From Eutypa lata (Eukaryota > Ascomycota > Sordariomycetes > Xylariales > Diatrypaceae), in contig JAKULF010000003.1 of NCBI GenBank assembly GCA_022661535.1, positions 3,720,001 to 3,784,000 on the forward strand: a DNA stretch of 64,000 nucleotides, given 5' to 3'. A program made the translations under genes and the position numbers. Position 1 is the first letter of the stretch; the number at the start of each line of letters is the position of its first letter. The notes under the pieces were generated by a model that was not told the origin of the DNA, did no database searches, and worked only from the letters and a program-made list of their open reading frames with translations. Positions 46,603-60,591 of this stretch are shown here, piece by piece.

Positions 46603-46962
46603 CTATAGCGGGTAGAGGCAGATACCAATACAGTCAGCCCCTCCGTTGTTGGGATCGCACTCATCGTTTGGCCAGTCGTAACACTGCGATGGTCCCGTAC
46701 CGGGGAAACATTCGAGGCCAATGAATCCCGCACACTGGGGCCAGTCGTCAGGGACGCAGATACCTGGCTGATCAGTGGCTCCATTCTTGATGCGCGGATC
46801 CTGGATGCACTGAAAGCCGTAGTCGCACGTAGCCGGGTTAGGTGTAAAGCCGCCACAGGGAGCGTAGGCTGTGACGGGCTCGTCCTGTCGAGCGCGCATG
46901 GGAGAGCTGCGGGCATGGGCTGTAGCCGCAAGGGCAACGATGATAGTGGTAAAGGTTTTCAT
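46603..46962 (-). CDS. Small secreted cysteine-rich protein (119 aa, 10 Cys)
   Basis: Single-exon gene; signal peptide MKTFTTIIVALAATAHA followed by RSSPMRAR, where a basic RAR may be a propeptide cut. The mature region has ten Cys at residues 36, 46, 52, 69, 77, 85, 94, 102, 111 and 115, enough for five disulfides. Two modules are seen: CGGFTPNPATCDYGFQC...GICV and CAGFIGLECFPGTGPSQC...DCIGIC, so it is probably an internal duplication of a CGG-type module. Similar small secreted proteins occur widely in plant-associated ascomycetes; function is usually unknown. A TATA element lies about 120 bp upstream. Its start and stop are unambiguous. Confidence 0.85.
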   Translation of the reverse strand: MKTFTTIIVALAATAHARSSPMRARQDEPVTAYAPCGGFTPNPATCDYGFQCIQDPRIKNGATDQPGICVPDDWPQCAGFIGLECFPGTGPSQCYDWPNDECDPNNGGADCIGICLYPL

Positions 46963-49900
46963 TTTGGTATGAAGCCAGGGGGGTAATAGTATTGACGGTA
47001 TGTCTTTTGTGGGGTTTCTCTAGTGCGTGTTGCTGGAATGCTGATGGGATTTCATTGTACGATGGCGTTGGTCCTACTTATTTATACACAGTAACGCTCG
47101 GCCACAATCTGTACTAGCAAGCTAGGAGGCGTATGTCTCTTGACTCCAGGATAGTACGAGTAATACTTTGCAAGCCACTGCCTGATCACATGGTTACCTA
47201 AGTCCGCCTTCTCAGACAGTCCTAGTTGAGCCAGCCAATCAGGGCATAGATCTCTCGAACGAGCGTTCTTGCTGTACCGGGACGCCCTTGGCTGATTCGC
47301 CGAAGAGGCTTGCTTTCTCCCTATGTCAGATTCCTCGGCCACAGTAAGGCTGAAACCTCATTTCCACTGATTGGTGCCCGTTACGGGAGGGATGGATGTA
47401 GCTGAGATCAGCTTATTTTTTCTCGGTTCGAGAACCGGTGACTGTAATTGATGGTTACACACACGCAAAACTTTCGAAGTCATTGGTTTGTTCATAACTA
47501 TGTTTATTAGAAGAAAGGCCATTTTGTCGTTTTCAACTCTTGGCATTTGGCCCGGTTACAAATTGCTACTGTATATTCAACGCTATATCACTATCATTTC
47601 GAAGCTAGGAACAGCAATGTTTTGTCTCCGGTTCTGCTTCATCCCATAGTTTTGTCACTGGTTCATCCATATGCTTCTTGTTTACCACGACGGACAGTCT
47701 GTTGAGTTAACATTACGGGACCACTACATACAATTACGGTGAAAAGAAAGCCTAGACCCTGGTTTTGTGAGCTCACACTTAGACTCATAATCACGTCGTA
47801 GTCAGTACTTACTACAGATGTATTGTTCAATGCTTATATGATTGCGTCTGACAACATCACACCGAGTCATCAATCCTTAATTAAGATCATATGCCTCTTT
47901 GGGTTGTCTCCTAACACGTTCGACTCCAAATTCTTAAGGCCGTCTGAAGCCGGGGATACATCCAAGTACTTCCTAGCTCCATCTTATACGAGGCCGAAGG
48001 TGGAACAGAGTATCCAAAACGTATTAATACCACTGAATAACGAAGGGGCTAGCTTCGGGCTATGATTTTACCTCTAAATATCTCCTATATTACGGTCCTG
48101 CATAGCCACTCTCCAAATTGGGATATCATCTTTTCCACTTACATGGGGGCTGGAATCTACTGACTAGCTGACTTGTAAGTCATTCAGGTTGTATGAAAAT
48201 GCTTGCTACGGTTGTTTCTAGTATTACTTTCTTCTCAGCACAAAGCATTGGCTCTGTGCATGATTATTAAATGCGGCAATACGTTTGTTTCAGCTCATCG
48301 CTGTTTATCCCATCCATACGGACTTAATGTACTACTATGGCTGATCAAGATGACAAAGTTGTCTGCCATTAACAATTGTGTTTTCTATATTTGCAGGAAG
48401 GAAAAACCAGGGTAGCCTGTTTGCTTCAATTGGAAATTATAACTACGAGCTAGTGAGGTTTCGATGTACCTACAGTTTTGAAGTGTGAAAAGGGGCCAGT
48501 ATAATGTCAACGGTCTCCTGTCTAACTAGTATCACCCCCCTTTAACGGCAGAGTATGTTACAAGCATAAGTGTCGTAAAGCTCTGCAGTGAGCACATTGA
48601 GCTCCTATGTATTGCAGTAAATCAAAACGTGAGAAGTTAGACTATAGTGTCAGTACACCCCCTCAACCCCTATCAAATCAATTCACATACATAGAAATTG
48701 ATAGTTGCACAACCTCTCCATCAAGGTCATCTTACCTTTTTCCCTTTTCAGGTCTTCGAATCCGATACCTTCCGTTGTTTTCTTTCAGCCTTCGCAATTT
48801 TGTCTCGCACTCATTCCATTGTCATTGGCCGTCTTCTCCTCCTTACTTGACCTAGTTACAACATTAGTTCCTGCTGGTCGCTAAACTCTTCCTCTACAAT
48901 ATTAGTCTCAAACTCGATCATGGCAGTCAATCAGTCCTCGAGCGATTTTCTCACCATCTCTTTGAAAACGGGAAATACGATAAAATCACTGAACTGTACT
49001 TCCAAATCTACAACGCGAGCTGGAGTTTGCATGTTTCCTAACCCCGAAATAAATGTCGTGAGTCACGCATATGATCAAGGCTTTGAAATAATTTCCTTGC
49101 CTTTTTGAGGTACAAAGCTTCCCATTGTTATAGTCTAGGATCTATTGTTTTAAGCATTAAGAACGATCGATGGTAGAAGGAGAACTTATGTTCTTATTAA
49201 CCAATGCCCTGGTTTTGGCAAAGTGTAAAAATAAATAATTGTAACATGAAAACACGCCTTATCCGACTTTGCAAGGCCGCATCTAAAATAATATCATCTC
49301 TTAACTCTATTACTAAGATATTGCGACAGTCATATAGCCCATTTATATATTCAGTACCAACCCAACCATACGGTAGACTCCCATAAACATGGGATTCTCA
49401 ATGACTGTTCTTCAGTTTTGTTGCAAACCAATTCCATGGAATTTGTTAGGGTTTAAGATGCTACTAATAGATGTGGAACTACCATTCTCTTGTGAGTGAG
49501 CAACTACTAGGATAGAACATTAAATGGTAAAATAGGCTTCATCTCCCCATTCCATGAATTAGCTTCCAATGCCCAACTTGGTGGAGGAAGGCGGGCAGAG
49601 TACAGGAATGGAACACTGCGTGTCTTGATACCGTACAAAAATATCAGGCATTAATTATACACGCTTTCATAGTTCATAACATCCCTTTGGCTGCCGTCAT
49701 AGAGGAGTCCCAGATTATATGAAGGAGTTTTCTGTATGTAATACCTCTTCAAGCAAGACCTTAAGAACTTCCAGTGTGCTCTTAGTGCTGTCTGTTCCAG
49801 AAACAGGGGTAGTTAATCCCACCCTGTCGGTTAGATTCCCAAGGTAGATCGACAGTTCACATTAGGACCGAGGATGCATTGTATGCGCGTATTGATTTTG

Positions 49901-52900
49901 GTCACCTCGTACGAAGACATTTATACCTCGGAGACCTGGGCTACCACTCTAGTCCTCACGTTGTGGACGCACAAGGTTGTGTCTCCTGTGATTAGGTAGG
50001 AAACGAGCATAGAGGCTGTGGGAAATTATTCGTGTATATATATAGCTGCAAGTACTATCTACATAGGGCAACATAGTTCAGCAGCCAAAAAGTATATCTA
50101 GAAGAGACGCTCCGTTGTCGTATGGCGGAGACGAGCAGCATCCCGTGAAGGTTTCCAGTCACGTGGAATATAAGTCTGCTAAGTATAATGGTCCTGAACC
50201 GATCTATTCATCTCACACGTATATAACCACTTCGTAGTCGGAAGAGGAGGCCCCTTAAGTCACGACTACAAGCGAGTAGAAGATTTCACTCTACGGCTCT
50301 CCGCGGTACATATCGATAAGACGGATCTCCCCATATCGTAGTAATGTATAAATTCTCTTAGATGCAGGCTGATCCAACTCAGAGACACTAGGTAGTGCTG
50401 GCAAGGCAGTAGTATGTTGCAACGTGTTGAACTAGACGTAAGCTCTGATCCCTAACGCGTACTCTAATGTTTGTATGCGTGCTCGTACTAATTTGCCTTC
50501 TTTGTTTGCTCTAGGAAGACAGAACAAGTAGATATCTGAGGAATTCTTATTCAGAATGGGGGCTGAACATGGCTTCTAGATTTTGCCCATGTGTGGTTGA
50601 GACCCCTTGTAGCCTAGCTACCGGGAATAGTGCCAGGTGAGGCAAAATGCAGTGAGTGATATACATACGCTGAAAAGCAGTATAGTCAATGTCATCTCAA
50701 CCTTCTGAGATTGCCAACAAATCTAAGCGTAACACAACTGGCTAGCTCTTGTGTAGTCCGGTAAAACCTCATTTGAGATCTTCGCTTATGAACAATTCAC
50801 TCACCCACGAACATTTCTCCCTAATACCGCAAGGCCTAATTGATAATTTGACCATCCCGATTATCTTTGCAATACCAGGGAACAATAATCAGTCTACTTC
50901 AATAATATCTAAGTTTCGATCTTGAAGCTGAAAAAGAGACCATTGATCAACTACGTCATTGGGTTTATTCAAAGTCGCATGCCAATTCGAGATCCGATAC
51001 TTACAGCCTAACAGATCTAGCATTGTATAATTATTAGATCAAGTAATGGAATGTTAAACGTCACATGCTAGTTAGCAACCATCACTTACTAGGTGGTGCT
51101 TCATATTTTAGTAAGTCAAAATATCAGCCTCAAAGAGTGAACACCTCAATAACTCGTGTAAGGCTGAATAAGGTGCGAGTTTTGGGTGTGGACATTCCTT
51201 AGTGGACATGTTAATTAAAGCTCAACGTGTCGTCGCCGTGGTGATAATTACAACAACCGAGCTTCAGCATTCCAGCAAGGCCGTCATACATCGTATCTAA
51301 CATAATTTATTCCATTTTCTTTGTTCCCAGGAATGAGACTAGTGACGTTCACTCAATAACGATGATGGTAACGGCAAGGTTAAACCTGATATATGGTTAC
51401 ACCTGCGAGATGAAAAATATTCATAGCCTTGCTATACCTTGAACAAAGTTCAAAACAGCCCATCCTGCGGAGTATGTGAATCAACATCTACATGTAGTTG
51501 GATGTATCGCTCATGGTCGCTCAACCTTTTAAAAAATGCACTGTACTCAATATTGAACCAGCATTGATGGCATCGAATGGTGATTGGCTGTTGAATATAA
51601 TAAATCCTGCGACTTAATCATTATAAATAAAGACTTCCATTCCCCTTCCTCTGGCTCGGTTAGATTTAGCAGAGATGAGATTTAATATACGGCGATCGGT
51701 ACCTGCAGAGTAACCCACCGACTACCTCTAGAGGCTAGTTTCGGGATGCGCATGCACGTGAGGAGTCGGGCACGGTGCGCCCCTATCTCTGAAACGATTC
51801 CGAAACCACGCCATATTTTGCCAAAAACGGGACCCGACGGTTCTCTTTTGAAGGTTTCAACCGGAAGTTGATTAATATTAACGACCGCAGCGTCATTATC
51901 AGCTGATTTGGCGAGAAGAACTCCGCAGGAGTTAACATCCCGTGCAAGGCGGAGGTTTAAAAATAAGTTAACAGTGGTTACATAATGCTAGTGAACTGCC
52001 TACATGGTGTCCTGTTATTTATGGATCTTTTGACCTGTCAGTTGCGCGGCCCGCCTTCTGAGTACAAACACAATCTCAAGTGCGAGGTGGCGTCAAGACA
52101 AGGAATGCGGCTTTCCTGTGCGTACGATACATAGGTACGTATGTAGGTAGATAAGCGCCTGTCTAAATCCTAAATCCCAAAAGAGAGACAGACATTGCTA
52201 TGGGACAGGCATATCCTTAGTATTCTGTAGCTACGGCCTATCTAAGACCTCATATACGAACACCTCTGCACGACGATGCATATGCGCCGCGCTTAGGCAT
52301 GCTGTTAGTAGGTGTCAGCTAGAAGACACTTTCTCGCTGCATGCGGCATAGCTACGGAGTTGACATCAATACTGAGGCGTTTGGTACCGGTAATCTACTC
52401 GCCTAATCTATCTATAACGGCGTGGACCTTCTTCCTCTTTCTCTTTTTAGACATATGTAGAAACACTAGAGAGTAATGTAGTGATAGTGGGGCATGTACA
52501 AAATAGGAAAGTTGAATCAAGCTTCACGGTAGGATTATCTGCCAAGACGGGTTCGTAGAGTTCGCAGATGCGATCAGCATGGCAAGGACCAATGCTTAAT
52601 TTGGGCGTGTAGCCAAATGGTTCATCAGCAACATGAGGTCGAATGTCTATGTATGCTTGCGTGCAGGAGTTAGTTAATTTGCTGTCATCCGCTTTTGACC
52701 CGAGGTCGATCTAGCCTAACGAGATGTTTGGTCTTCAAACAGCGCCTATCTCTGGACCAATCAGTGGACGGTCTGATATCGCCCCCTTCATACCTGTGGC
52801 ATACCTACCTACACAGTCGTGAGCTAGTACATAGTAATGAGTCTCCTGAGGCCCTCGTACATATGTGTACGCATATCTTAGGCAAAATTCTAGACCTTCT

Positions 52901-55690
52901 TAGGTAGGTGGCTAATTGGTGTGGTTGAGGAGAAGCACGTTTGCATAGCAAAGAGGCCGAACAAGGTTGACCCGTCCCGGGCCCCGAACAAATGAACATC
53001 CATCCGTGATACCAAGATCTAAACTCCCATCTCCCGGGTAGTTACCAGGCACGTCAGGTCTTTTTGCACGAGGTCGTGGAGGTCGTGGAGGACGAATGAG
53101 ACGAATTCCTTCATCTTCCCCCAGTCACACCGCTCTTCAAGCTCCCACGCTGGCTGGCTGGTAAGGCGACCCCTTTTTATCAGGGTTGCCATCTCCTATT
53201 GTGACCCGGACGATCTTTTCAATACCTGACAAGAAGGAGTTGATCCGAACAAATTGCGATATAAGTAAAGGGGGCAGAATGACCCAATAATGAAATGGTT
53301 GTTTATGAATAGAATTATCCCCCCCTTGTCGTCGCTACATACATAGCTGGCAAGGTTGGGAGAGGGGTTATGAGAGCGGGGCATCTTCTGTATGGTATAC
53401 CTGTTATGAGTATATGTGTTATATTTTATACGTACTCACGACACTTTTGATTAATCGTCGCCACTGGTGTGAAGCAGATTTTTCTCTAACAATCAAGACT
53501 TTACATGTTGTTAGAAACATTATGTTTAAACTGCCTCAAATCCCGTGCTTCTAGCTCTAAGTTCTAACTACATGCATGTGTTCAGTGTTTACTATAGACA
53601 AGTATGTATCTAGAGATTATGGAGGGCGTTCCTGCCGAAGCGAGCCGCCCAAAAACCTCCTAGCGCGGTTATCGATCCTAAATGCGGGAGCCCCAGACCA
53701 AATCCTCATTGGCTGATTGGCTAAGGCCGACAGCAACCATCCAGCCCCTCTAGGGTTCGAACTGGCCGTTATGTCCGTCTGTCTTGCGCTGTTTCAGAAT
53801 AACTACAAAATTACAATGCAACATGATCCATTTCAACTTGTATTCGTACAGTGCTTAACACTTAACCAACCTTCTTCCTATGTAAATCCTAGCTGTTGGC
53901 TGTGAATTGTACGAGTCTTTACAAGATGTAGATAGTTAAGTGGTTGGTGTTTCTTTAGTTTAAGTACGTATGTACGGTTAAACAGTACGAAGTAAAAGCT
54001 TTGACTTGAGAGTGGTCTGGGACTAGCCTGTTGTGGCCGTTGCTGGAATGCTCCGAAGCACAAGCAAGGATCCTAATCTTCAATTTGATTAAGGCCCCAG
54101 ACCTTGCAGCCGGGATCTGGGGTGAAGGAAGGGGGTTCCATCAAGACCCTGGCTAACTAGCCTTTACCTTTTACAGTTGTAGTTTGTTATATATGTAGTT
54201 ATGTACTATTGGCAATCATCCAGCTGTCCAGCCATCCAGCCATGATGTCGATACAATGGCGCTCTGAAATTAATTTTTTCATGAGTAGTTTACGAAGTAC
54301 ACTAACACGACACATTCTAGACGCTGTGTTACGTGAGGTCATCAGTCAGAATTGCAACCAACGAACTAACTACGCAGGTGCCTAACAACATAACATCCAT
54401 TAGACCTACATACCTAGGCAGGTGAGTACTTCGTACAATTATGTCGCTCCACGTGTCGTGCGTGTCTGAAGGTCAAGATTTGTGTGTGATGAGCAGGATT
54501 GGTTCGACCCCGTCCACAATCGGCAATGCAAGATGCTAGAGGAGATGCAGCAGCCATCTTCGGTTCTTGGCTACATAGTACCTAACTTTGTATGTACGCC
54601 ACTGGCCACTGAGCCAGGATCATATAGATACCCCTATTTGGATCGCCCACTTTACTTATCAAGTGGACACTAACTACCCACATGTAGTTAACTACTGGCA
54701 CTGAGATTTATTTATTTTGCCCCAACTGAACCCGACTCGCCGCCCAAAAAAGATTCAATGTCGCAGTCATTGGCGCAGTTGTCGGCGTAATAGGTAGATT
54801 TAACTGAGATGTGCCTGAGATCCGTATTTATTTTTACAAAAAAAGAAAGATGTACCAAACCAATCGTACCTGACATGATGATCCATATTATCTACAACGG
54901 CAAATATAGAGAGAGAGCCACTTTTAAGACTGCACATAATTGCCTACTTCCCCTTAGCCACCTGTATGTAGGAGTTAAAAAGCAATAGAATATTAAGACC
55001 CCTGGTCTTAATAACCGGACAGCAAGTTCCAATTCAGAAGATGGCTCTGTCCTAAGATGCGGAAAGAGGCAAATGCCAATGCCAAGCGAACCAGCGTCTT
55101 TTCTCATCCTTTGTTCAATTTTACAGATTGGGAAGTAAACGAATTCATATACTGTGATTTGTGACCTTTCATAGATTAAGGTCTCTTCTTTCCTTGTTTC
55201 ATAAACATGTCATGTATTTTGATGGCGTTTAATTGAAAAGTAAAAATCCACTGGCGCGAGGGTTCGTCGTTTTGTACATAGCAGCAGCATCCACTTGGTT
55301 CCAGTACTTGGTTCCAGTGCTTCTTTTCCTGCTTTTTTGGATTTTTCCTACTGCTGCAGCAAACTCCAACTACCCTTTTAGCCCCTTACTAGCGTTGTCC
55401 TGAAGGCTGGCCTCTCTGCGACCGGATTCGACGGCTGGAAAGATAAACTTGCTAAGATACCTACCACATATGCGACGTTAATCAGGGTCGTCCAGGTATC
55501 TCGAAACCGCAGAGAGCCAGCCCTTCGGAAGGTCAGCGTTAGGTTGTCCGCGTGCTTGAGAGAGGTGAGGTAAAAACCTACCTGAGCTCTGACCCCCCTC
55601 CCCTCGGCGGCGGCCCATCGTAGCCAATCGGTTACTATTCCCCCCCCTTCGACGCCCGTCCAGTCGCACAAAGTGCACGCACAGTGGACC
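46963..55690. other. 8.7-kb gene-poor tract
   Basis: The longest gap in the window. No recognisable gene, transposase, reverse transcriptase or RNA gene was found on either strand. The longest frames are 60-86 codons. The most gene-like is 48920-49108 (62 aa, ATG with A at -3 and G at +4 after a CT-rich leader), but it has no domain and no plausible splice partner. The DNA is A+T-rich with scattered TACGTA, GTAGGTA and CTTCGTA words common across this genome. Confidence 0.5.
47079..47086 (-). promoter_or_regulatory. Candidate TATA box for the 10-Cys secreted protein gene
   Basis: TATAAATA on the minus strand, about 117-124 bp before the start codon at 46962; consensus match in a plausible position. 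Confidence 0.45.
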
Positions 55691-58600
55691 ATGTCACACC
55701 TCACGCTCCAATGTAGTCAAGAAAGCCTGTCAGATTTATCACATCAGCAGCAGCAGCAGCAGCAGCAGAAGCAACAGCAAAACCAACAACATCAACAGTC
55801 GTCCAGCCCTATCGAGGACAGTCCGACCATCCCTGGTAGAGCTGTAGTGAACTTGCCCGATTCTAAGCCTCCGCGGCCATTGCTCATCTCCCCTACTGGC
55901 ACAAGGCGAGTAAACATACGCTCCTAGTCTTTGTTACTGGTCTCTTTATGCTTTATGCTCTATGATCTATGCTCTATGCTCTACCGAGTTTTGTCTGCGA
56001 AGAGGAATCATTTCCTTCAGCTGCTGATCATACATACCCACATATGTACTTGAACTTAATATATCAAAAGCTGGCTGGGTAGAGAGATGATGGTGGAAAT
56101 AGGCTTGCCATCCATCCATAGATTTCTTGCTGTGTAGAAAGAAGAAGCTGGTTCTTAACAACTTTTCGTCTGTTTGACATCGTCTCTAACTTAAAACTCG
56201 ATTGCTAGATCGCAAAAGAGGCTCGCTCCCAGCCCGCTACATACGAGCACCGCTGTGTCTCCGCCTTCTAGCGTGAGCCCGAACCGCGTGAACTTCCCTT
56301 CGACAACGCACAGGGCGCCATTAAGTATACCGGACAAGTCGCGGCCAAGTTCTCTCTCCCCGGCGGATAGTGCGAACGAACCACTCGCAGAACGAAGCTT
56401 CTTCCAGGAGGACGACCTGTCTCCTCCGCCTTCACCAACATCCGATGACACTAGGTTCGTAGGATTATAAGCATTGCAGATGAGATGAGGCCGTACCCCT
56501 CCGGACTCTCACCCTGCCCTTGGCATCATTGTGACGTCTCTAATAAAGATTCCTGATATAGGTCGAAGGCGGTACCTACCCCTACGAATGATACGAACGC
56601 CGCGTTTAATCGAGTCGTGATTACGAAGCCTCATCTAGGCTCTGGTGCACCGAGCTCCGCGAAAATGGGAAGCCCTTCTACTTCTTTCAATCCAATGTCT
56701 GGGAAAGGCGCCGCTCGGAACTCGTCCATCGACTCGGCGATATCCGCAATATCCTCGAATAGGGCTTCGCCAGAGGCTGCGCCCGGAACCACGGATATTG
56801 CGAACTTGGTCAAGGCAGCCGGTAGTCCCGATGCCGTCATTCAGTACTTGTTGAAGGAGAAACACTCACAATCCCAACAAAATGCACAATTATGGCGGCT
56901 TGTTGACAAGCAGAGAGCAATGATTTTAGGCCTCAACAAGGATCTCGAACGGGCGCTCAAAGATAAGGAGAAGTATAGGAAGAAACTAAAAGAAGTGATG
57001 GCTGCTCAGGACTCGCATTCTAAGAATGATTCTGGAGAGTCCACAGCACGCGCCGCCGTCCCGCGCATTGGCGTCGACGTAACTAAAGCACAAGCACCAA
57101 ATGGGCCACCATCCCCTTCTAATGCCGATTTAGACAGTGCCAGACATTCACCTATCGACGTGTCCCTCGCACCGTACCCCATTACGCCTCCGGCAGACCA
57201 AGTCTACAATGCACCGTCGGCTGTATCGGATATGTTGGATCCTTCGCATGCCATGCCTAGACCGTCTGAACATGCCCTGGACCACTTTGACCATGAAGAA
57301 CAAGACCGTGCTGTCGACGCAGCCAATAAGGAGTCTGATATGTCAAAGGAATTCGGGTTTAGCCTATCATTGCCACCTTCGCGAAGTCTACCGAGCGAGC
57401 CTCCCAAAGTCCCACCTCCTAATCCACCAGTAGCTCCTGCCGTATCTGTCATTGAAGCGACGCCCATGATAGACCAAGGTAGTCCGAAATTTCCTCCTCC
57501 GTCAGCACCACCACCCCGAAAGCCACCGCCTACTCCTTTACAACTGCGGGCCGAGGCAAACGCTCCACCGATCCCGCCCGAGGACGATAACGACAACGAC
57601 TCGGATTCCGACTACGATTCCTTGCTAGGAGTGGACGACTTTCCCATGACGGAAGGGCGGGGCAGACGGCGAACCCGGGAAGAGGACGATAGGATCCGGG
57701 AGATCTTGGCAATTAAGGAGGCTGAAGCCCGTAGTTTGTCAAAAAAGAGTAAGAAGAGCAGTCACAAAGGTTCACCCACAGCTCCAATGCCTGAACCAAC
57801 CCGTGCCGAAAAACCGCCAGGCCAGCAAGCATCAGGAGTCGAGAGTATACCAGCGTCGCTTGCTAGTATCTTGAGTGGCGATGAGCTGCAGCAGCCGAGG
57901 ATGCTCGCAGCCCCCTTGTTGAGTCCTGGCTTACCTGCAAGCCCTCGGCCCATGGGTTTCAGATCGCCTGTAAATTCCCCGCCGATGTCTCCTCGAGGCA
58001 TGGCCGTGTCGGGTGCACCACTCTCGCCGAGAGCCCCGAGACAGCCAATCCCGCTTCCACCGCACTCGTCGCGCTCTACCGGTTCAAAATCTAAAGATGA
58101 CGCAGACGGTGTCGCCCAGGCGACTCCAGGAGGCCAGCAAAGTCCGACGGGGCGTGGTCGAGTCTACAAGGGGTTTATTACAGACGAGTACCCTGATATG
58201 TTACTTCCTCCGAATGCTCTCCCTTCGATTCAGGTAAAGGTGGCTTCATCTCGAATGAAGCCCTCGAGAGCCAGTATGCTATCTTTGACACAATTAGAGG
58301 AGGACCCCGTTTTCACCTTGGCCATCTTCTCAAGATCCGAACGTACGGAGCTTTGGAGAGTAGAGAAAGATATCACTTCATTTGGGAAGCTTGATCAGCG
58401 CATGAAGCAATGCGCATCTTTCACAACTAGAACACCAGACCGGTCCTTGTTTAGTGGACACGCGCCCGCTAAGTTGGATGCCCGCCGAGTTGTTTTGGAC
58501 CAGTACCTTGATGAGCTTCTTGATACGCCTCTCGATTTACCAAGTGCATTAGAACTATGCAAATACCTTTCGACTAACGTCCTACCGCCACATCTTGATG

Positions 58601-60591
58601 ACAGCACGCCGGTGCCGGAACCGGCCAGTGAAATTAGCTCTCAGGCTAAGGGGCCGGGAGGAAGGTTGTTGAAGAATGGATATCTGACGAAGAGGGGCAA
58701 GAACTTTGGTGGATGGAAAGCCCGATTCTTCGTACTGGATGGCCCCCATCTGAAATACTATGAGACGCCAGGCGGAGCGCACTTGGGAACCATCAAACTC
58801 CAAAGTGCCCGGATCGGAAAGCAGTCACAACATAGCGACAGCTCCCCTGCCAATGCGAAGACCCCGAATGGTGACGAATTGGATAATGAGTATCGTCATG
58901 CATTTTTGATCCTAGAGCCGAAGAAGAAGGATTCTAGTAGTCACGTCAAGCATGTTTTGTGTGCTGAGAGCGACAAAGAACGTGACCAATGGGTGGAGGC
59001 ACTGCTCGGATGGATAAATTTCAAAGACGGCAATGAAGATGACTCTCCCACTAGTGCTACTGGTGGCAATGATCGACAGGTACCATCAGGAAGCACTGCT
59101 CATACCAACGCAAAGAAGAAGAGCCAGGGTCAGCCAAGACCCCAAGAGCATCGTAGTAAAAACAACGACAATCTAATCGGGATGAGTTACGACTCCGCCA
59201 AGCAGGGTGACCTCCCTGACGGCGCTCCGCCTCGCCGCGGAACCGCGTCTCCTGAAGTTGATGACCGCATGGGTCCCGCCACATACACCATCTCAGCACC
59301 AAGGGATCCCCAGCTCATATCTAATACATCATCATGGGGCGGAAAGTCTGCCCTCGCGCCGCCTGGGCCGAGCAATGAAGAGAAGAAGCAAAGGAAGCGG
59401 AGTTTCTTTGGTTTCGGCACCAAGGCGCGGGCCTCACCAGAAGAGCAGGACCCGTTGTATGGTGGAGGTAGTGGAAGCGGGCAAGGTATGAACAACGAAT
59501 CACGAGGTCCCGTAAGGCATGTTTTCGGTGCAATGCTAGGCGAAGCTGTCAGGTACAACAGCCCTGTCGACGTCAGTGTACCTCTCCCAGCTGTCGTTTA
59601 TCGTTGCATTCAGTATCTGGATGTCAAAAACGCGATCTTAGAAGAAGGTATCTTCCGATTGAGCGGCTCCAACATTGTCATAAAGCAACTCCGCGAGAGG
59701 TTCAACACGGAAGGCGATGTCAATCTGCTCACAGATGACACGTTCTACGACATTCATGCGGTAGCATCTCTTCTGAAGCTTTACCTCCGCGAGCTTCCAA
59801 CGACTATCCTCACAAGAGAGCTGCATATGCAGTTTGTTGCTGTGACGGAAATGACTAACAAGAAAGAAAAGCTCGCGGCAGTGGCAGAACTTGTGGAACG
59901 CATGCCGCAAGCTAACGCAACCCTACTGAAATACTTGCTTGCCTTCTTGATCAAGATCATAAACAACGCGGATATGAACAAGATGACGGTGCGAAATGTT
60001 GGCATTGTTTTCTCTCCCACTCTTAATATACCAGCCCCCGTTTTCGCGTTGCTCCTACAGAACTATCAGGCTGTATTCGGTCTCGAACCAGAAGAGTATG
60101 AGTTGCCGTTACCTCTTACCGAGGCAGACTTACCACAACCACGTCGTCCGTCTACTGCTGCTGGTGCAACAAGCTCGCCCCACCGCCAGAGGTTGATGGA
60201 ACAGCAACGATCCACGCCTACGCCGCCTCCCGGCGGCCCACTTCGTCAAAACGGGTACGAAGCTCCGTATATGAATGTGCAGGGGAATGGGTCACAGGCT
60301 TCCCTCCGCCCTGCTTACGAGTCTGGCTTCGGGGTACCCTATGATCAAAACACCATGCCAGGCCCATTGTCGACACAACCAGCATATGATCGCTTATCGA
60401 CACAACCGGCATATGATCGCCCGCAATACGGTTATTCATACGACCAAGGTTCCGCCGAGAATAACTTGTCGGCACCTCCTAATGACGCCCATAGCAGCCG
60501 GGCTAAGAGAAGGGGTAGTGCAATGTTCATGATGAACGAGTTGAACAATCAAGGTTCAAAGAGCCATCTCAGAGAGGAGGTTCGGATGTAA
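55691..60591 (+). CDS. BEM3: PX-PH-RhoGAP protein (Bem3-like)
   Basis: GTPase-activating protein for Rho-family GTPases, probably Cdc42, at sites of polarised growth. Exons are 55691..55905, 56209..56454 and 56562..60591; 4491 nt, 1496 aa. The N-terminus carries a polyglutamine tract (eight CAG codons at 55745-55768). A short coiled coil (QLWRLVDKQRAMILGLNKD) and long Pro/Ser-rich disordered parts follow. Domains: PX at about 685-835 (GRVYKGFITDEYPDMLLPP), PH at about 853-973 (LLKNGYLTKRGKNFGGWKARF), RhoGAP at about 1139-1330 with the arginine finger in GIFRLSGS and the helix VASLLKLYLRELPTTI. The tail contains a 9-residue tandem duplication, LSTQPAYDR. The first intron seems to use a GC donor (AG|GCGAGT at 55906), since only this keeps frame into QKRLAPSP. 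The other intron is GT-AG. Confidence 0.93.
55745..55768 (+). repeat. CAG trinucleotide repeat (8 copies), coding polyglutamine
   Basis: Eight CAG codons followed by further Gln-rich codons in the first exon of the RhoGAP gene; liable to length variation between strains. Confidence 0.93.
60367..60420 (+). repeat. In-frame 27-bp tandem duplication in RhoGAP gene
   Basis: Two consecutive 27-bp units, differing at two positions, each encoding LSTQPAYDR in the disordered C-terminal tail. Confidence 0.92.

Noticed and set aside
52600..52660. A-box-like TAGCCAAATGG followed by AGGTCGAAT
   Set aside because: The boxes are too close for a tRNA and no acceptor stem is present.
53745..53775. B-box-like GGTTCGAACTGG
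   Set aside because: The T-stem does not pair and there is no matching upstream arm.
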